NCBI RefSeq assembly: GCF_027887165.1
Contig: NC_077232.1
Span: 3,129,584-3,193,583 of the forward strand
DNA from: Monodelphis domestica
Lineage: Eukaryota; Chordata; Mammalia; Didelphimorphia; Didelphidae
DNA length: 64,000 nucleotides
Direction of reading: 5' to 3'
The notes under the pieces were generated by a model. That model did not search any database and was not told the origin of the DNA. It worked only from the letters and a program-made list of their open reading frames with translations. This document shows, in pieces, positions 63,480 through 64,000 of the stretch. The position numbers were made by a program, and so were the translations under genes. Position 1 is the first letter of the stretch, and each line of letters begins with the position of its first letter.

Positions 63480-64000
63480 ACATAAGGCCGAAGGAAAGGG
63501 CAGGAAGGGCCCGACGGGAGGAGGAGAGCGGCGAGAAAGGGGACGCCTGCCAAGGGCCCACGGGGTGGGGGAGGGGCTGCGGGGTCCCTGGGGGCAGCGC
63601 CGAGGAGAGCCGGGACGACGGCTCGTGGAGGAGCGATTCGGGGGGGCTTCTGGCAGAGACCCCGGGCAGCGGGGATGCGAGAGGAGGCGCCTGCCGCAGG
63701 GCGAGGCAGGGGTGAAGGTTCCTGGGGGCGGCAGCTAGCGAGGGGCGCAGAGGGAGCTCGGAGCCAATGGCCTCCATCGTCTCGGGAAAGGCGAGCGGCA
63801 GCCACGAGAGGCTGGAGAAGAGGCCGCAGGCACAGGGCGACGGGGAGCCAGAGAGACTTCCCTGCTGCGGGGGAAGCCCGGCGCGGCATCCGCTCTCACC
63901 ACACGGCCTCAGATTCCCTCCGTGTGGAGGGCTCGAGAGCCGGGACGTCCCGCAGAGAGGGGAGGCGACGGAGCCAGGCTGTGTGCAGCCCGACGGGGAA
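63480..64000. promoter_or_regulatory. CpG-rich stretch (possible CpG island edge)
   Basis: CpG dinucleotides are frequent (gcgaggggcgcag, gacgtcccgcag, gaggcgacgg) up to the end of the window. It could be an intragenic CpG island of CTTN; no promoter element or exon is recognised. Confidence 0.4.

Larger units (their letters stand above)
58897..64000. other. CTTN intron upstream of repeat 2 (continues past the window)
   Basis: No further cortactin exon is found. The stretch holds SINEs (59838-59930, 60880-60985, 61288-61494, 63255-63390), a short CA tract (60015-60038), an A/T-rich block of unknown origin (61500-62400) and a CpG-rich end (63480-64000). Bases 58950-59830, 60040-60800 and 62420-63250 show nothing recognised. 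Confidence 0.7.

Noticed and set aside
58950-64000. The exon for the first half of cortactin repeat 2
   Set aside because: No reverse-strand match to [15 protein letters not shown] with splice sites was seen up to the window edge.

Overview
The window is vertebrate, and almost certainly marsupial, genomic DNA. It carries the 3' parts of two multi-exon neuronal/cytoskeletal genes, embedded in introns and intergenic DNA full of a CORE-SINE family typical of marsupials (a tRNA-like head, a MIR-like core and a tail reading 'ttggaaccaatacacagtattgattctaag'-like sequence), plus MIR, THER1-like SINEs and marsupial-type L1/HAL1 tails. No bacterial-style operons, tRNA/rRNA genes or CRISPR arrays are present. 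The exact species cannot be told from the sequence alone.

Left part (1 to about 24.5 kb, + strand): the 3' end of SHANK2 (also CORTBP1/ProSAP1), a postsynaptic scaffold. Four coding exons are visible: a 112-nt exon (3102-3213), a 21-nt microexon (4010-4030), the giant proline-rich exon (5373-7782) and, after a 13.5-kb intron, the terminal exon with the SAM domain (21319-21895). The exon phases join perfectly (3120 nt, 1039 residues plus stop). A roughly 2.6-kb 3' UTR with several poly(A) signals follows.

Middle part (about 24.5 to 42.35 kb): about 18 kb of convergent intergenic DNA without a convincing gene. It holds SINEs, a 5'-truncated L1 with perfect target-site duplications, LTR-like fossils, CpG-rich stretches, CA/TG tracts and a pure (GGAA) array of about 63 units.

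Right part (about 42.35 to 64 kb, - strand): the 3' end of CTTN (cortactin), read right to left. Twelve exons are visible (58842-58896 down to the stop at 44036), coding for the second half of cortactin repeat 2, repeats 3 to 6, the final half repeat, the helical region, the proline/tyrosine-rich region and the SH3 domain (421 residues plus stop). All phases are consistent. A 3' UTR of about 1.7 kb ends at a poly(A) signal near 42374. The first exons of CTTN and the 5' exons of SHANK2 lie outside the window.

The two genes converge tail to tail, the arrangement known around human 11q13. Their products are known partners: SHANK2 carries the cortactin SH3 ligand KPPVPPKPK (7421-7447), while the matching SH3 domain is encoded in CTTN at 44036-48188. 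The most noteworthy points are a GC-AG intron at the donor of the CTTN repeat-6 exon, a possible stop-containing microexon in the last SHANK2 intron, a nearly perfect 189-bp tandem duplication between two SINE pieces, and a nested LINE in which a 5'-complete but 3'-truncated L1 splits an old HAL1-like element with a 16-bp duplication.
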